Assembly (NCBI RefSeq): GCF_051020765.1
Contig: NW_027469527.1
Coordinates: 1-64,000, forward strand
Direction of reading: 5' to 3'
Source of the DNA: Lasioglossum baleicum
Lineage: Eukaryota > Arthropoda > Insecta > Hymenoptera > Halictidae
Length of the DNA stretch: 64,000 bases
Shown one piece after another: positions 63,089 through 64,000 of this stretch (the stretch's first letter is position 1; each line of letters starts with the position of its first letter). The translations under genes and the position numbers were made by a program. The notes under the pieces were generated by a model that saw nothing but the letters and a program-made list of their open reading frames with translations, had not been told where the DNA came from and searched no databases.

Positions 63089-64000
63089 ATGCATCCTCTC
63101 GCACGTGTTTTTACTCGACTAGCCTGCGGGATGCATCCTCTCGCACGTGTTTTTACTCGACTAGCCTGCGGGATGCATCCTCTCGCACGTGTTTTTACTC
63201 GACTAGCCTGCGGGATGCATCCTCTCGCACGTGTTTTTAATCGAGTAACCTGCGGGATGCATCCTCTCGCACGTGTTTTTACTCTACTAGCCTGCGGGGT
63301 GCATCCTCTCGCACGTGTTTTTACTCGACTAGCCTGCGGGATGCATCCTCTCGCACGTGTTTTTACTCGACTAGCCAGCGGGATGCATCCTCTCGCACGT
63401 GTTTTTACTCGACTAGCCTGCGGGATGCATCCTCTCGCACGTGTTTTTACTCGACTAGCCTGCGGGAAGCATCCTCTCGCACGTGTTTTTACTCGACTAG
63501 CCTGCGGGATGCATCCTCTCGCACGTGTTTTTACTCGACTAGCCTGCGGGATGCATCCTCTCGCACGTGTTTTTATTCGACTAGCCTGCGGGATACATCC
63601 TCTCGCAAGTGTTTTTACTCGACTAGCCTGCGGGGTGCATCCTCTCGCACGTGTTTTTACTCGACTAGCCTGCGGGATGCATCCTCTCGCACGTGTTTTT
63701 ACTCGACTAGCCTGCGGGATGCATCCTCTCGCACGTGTTTTTACTCGAGTAGCCTGCGGGATGCATCCTCTCGCACGTGTTTTTACTCGACTAGCCTGCG
63801 GGGTGCATCCTCTCGCACGTGTTTTTACTCGACTAGCCTGCGGGATGCATCCTCTCGCACGTGTTTTTACTCGACTAGCCTGCGGGATGCATCCTCTCGC
63901 ACGTGTTTTTACTCGACTAGCCTGCGGGATGCATCCTCTCGCACGTGTTTTTATTCGACTAGCCTGCGGGATACATCCTCTCGCAAGTGTTTTTACTCGA
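63089..64000. repeat. Right end of the window, still inside the array
   Basis: Plain units, TTAATCGAGTAAC, CTCTACTAG, GGGGTGCAT, GCCAGCGG, GGAAGCAT and two GATACAT plus GCAAGTG units (about 63,606 and 63,984). The order matches 55,485-56,010 at first. The window stops in mid-unit after ACTCGA, with no sign of degeneration or an array boundary. Confidence 0.93.

Larger units (their letters stand above)
1..64000. repeat. 42-bp satellite DNA array (whole window)
   Basis: About 1,522 head-to-tail units of 42 bp, all in one orientation, with no interruption by other sequence. Each unit carries, in order, CTCGACTAG, the 10-bp palindrome GGATGCATCC (NsiI core ATGCAT), the palindrome CACGTG (E-box/G-box, PmlI) and a TTTTTA tract. 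Common marked monomers include CTCGAGTAAC, CTCGAGTAGTC, CTCTACTAG, GGGGTGCAT, GATACAT, GATTCAT, GGAAGCAT, GCCAGCGG, CGTCTAGGC, GACCGGCC with CGGAATG, CCTACGGGATGTAT and CGTGATTTT. They occur in the same order again and again, so the array has higher-order structure. After 5,232 the unit length is almost invariant. The array runs off both ends. No transposon ends, telomere repeat or unique DNA were seen. The family was not recognised from memory. Eukaryotic satellite is an inference from size and homogeneity. Confidence 0.98.

Noticed and set aside
58678..63240. A 1,520-codon open reading frame, and dozens of similar frames of 100 to 1,065 codons
   Set aside because: They follow from a 42-bp period with no stop in that frame. 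Overlapping forward frames are open at the same places, starts are arbitrary ATG or GTG triplets inside units, and they end only where a private substitution or indel makes a stop. No promoter, intron signal or codon constraint is visible.
1..64000. CRISPR array or bacterial repeat locus
   Set aside because: Units are contiguous with no unique spacers, there are no associated genes, and copy number and higher-order structure are those of a eukaryotic satellite.
1..64000. Coding minisatellite inside a repeat-protein gene
   Set aside because: Changes hit all codon positions, frame-breaking changes are inherited in the cassettes (six copies of a +1), and the CCTGAGGGG marker puts a TGA stop in the longest frame at more than 20 places.
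1..64000. Telomeric repeat or canonical CENP-B box
   Set aside because: No TTAGGG-type or related short telomere repeats are present, and no part of the unit resembles the CENP-B box pattern. Centromere identity therefore cannot be argued from sequence alone.
1..64000. T5 tracts as transcription terminators
   Set aside because: They are part of every unit, have no preceding stable GC-rich hairpin of terminator form, and there is no gene to terminate.
1..64000. tRNA, rRNA or small RNA genes
   Set aside because: No non-repetitive segment exists in which one could lie, and the unit does not contain recognisable RNA-gene motifs.

Overview
The whole 64-kb window is one uninterrupted satellite-DNA array. 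A 42-bp unit is repeated head to tail about 1,522 times. The array enters at base 1 and leaves at base 64,000 in mid-unit, so it is longer than the window on both sides. No gene, RNA gene, transposon, CRISPR array or unique sequence is supported anywhere. Reading the consensus on the + strand, each unit has CTCGACTAG, then CCTGC, the 10-bp palindrome GGATGCATCC, TCTCG, the palindrome CACGTG, and TTTTTA. Its composition is 13 C, 10 G, 6 A and 13 T (55% GC), with four CpGs. A homogeneous satellite of this size points to a eukaryotic chromosome (centromeric, pericentromeric, subtelomeric or heterochromatic block). Nothing in the sequence identifies the species.

Layout. (1) 1-5,232: same monomers, but carrying 62 extra bases and no missing base. 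Many extra bases put the variant and the consensus base side by side, which looks like a consensus or assembly artefact. (2) 5,233 to about 49,000: a length-perfect array in which marked monomers recur in long higher-order blocks. An eight-unit core block is the best landmark; there is also a 5.3-kb segment present twice 6,804 bp apart, and smaller nested duplications. (3) About 49,000-64,000: rearranged versions of the same blocks, with a 1,428-bp higher-order repeat at 56.3-59.1 kb, PstI-marked blocks, and four of the six copies of a divergent three-unit cassette.

Tiling the phase of the ATGCAT element through the window accounts for every departure from 42n. There are 62 insertions before 5,233. 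After that there are six +1 events (one in each cassette copy) and five isolated single-base events at 27.36, 50.98, 51.20, 53.05 and 56.26 kb.

Long reading frames (the longest is 1,520 codons, 58,678-63,240) exist only because 42 is divisible by 3 and two forward frames and one reverse frame of the unit lack a stop codon. They are not annotated as genes. The points worth a second look are the insertion pattern at the left end, the dense and helically phased CACGTG array, the retained CpGs, and the layered duplication history.
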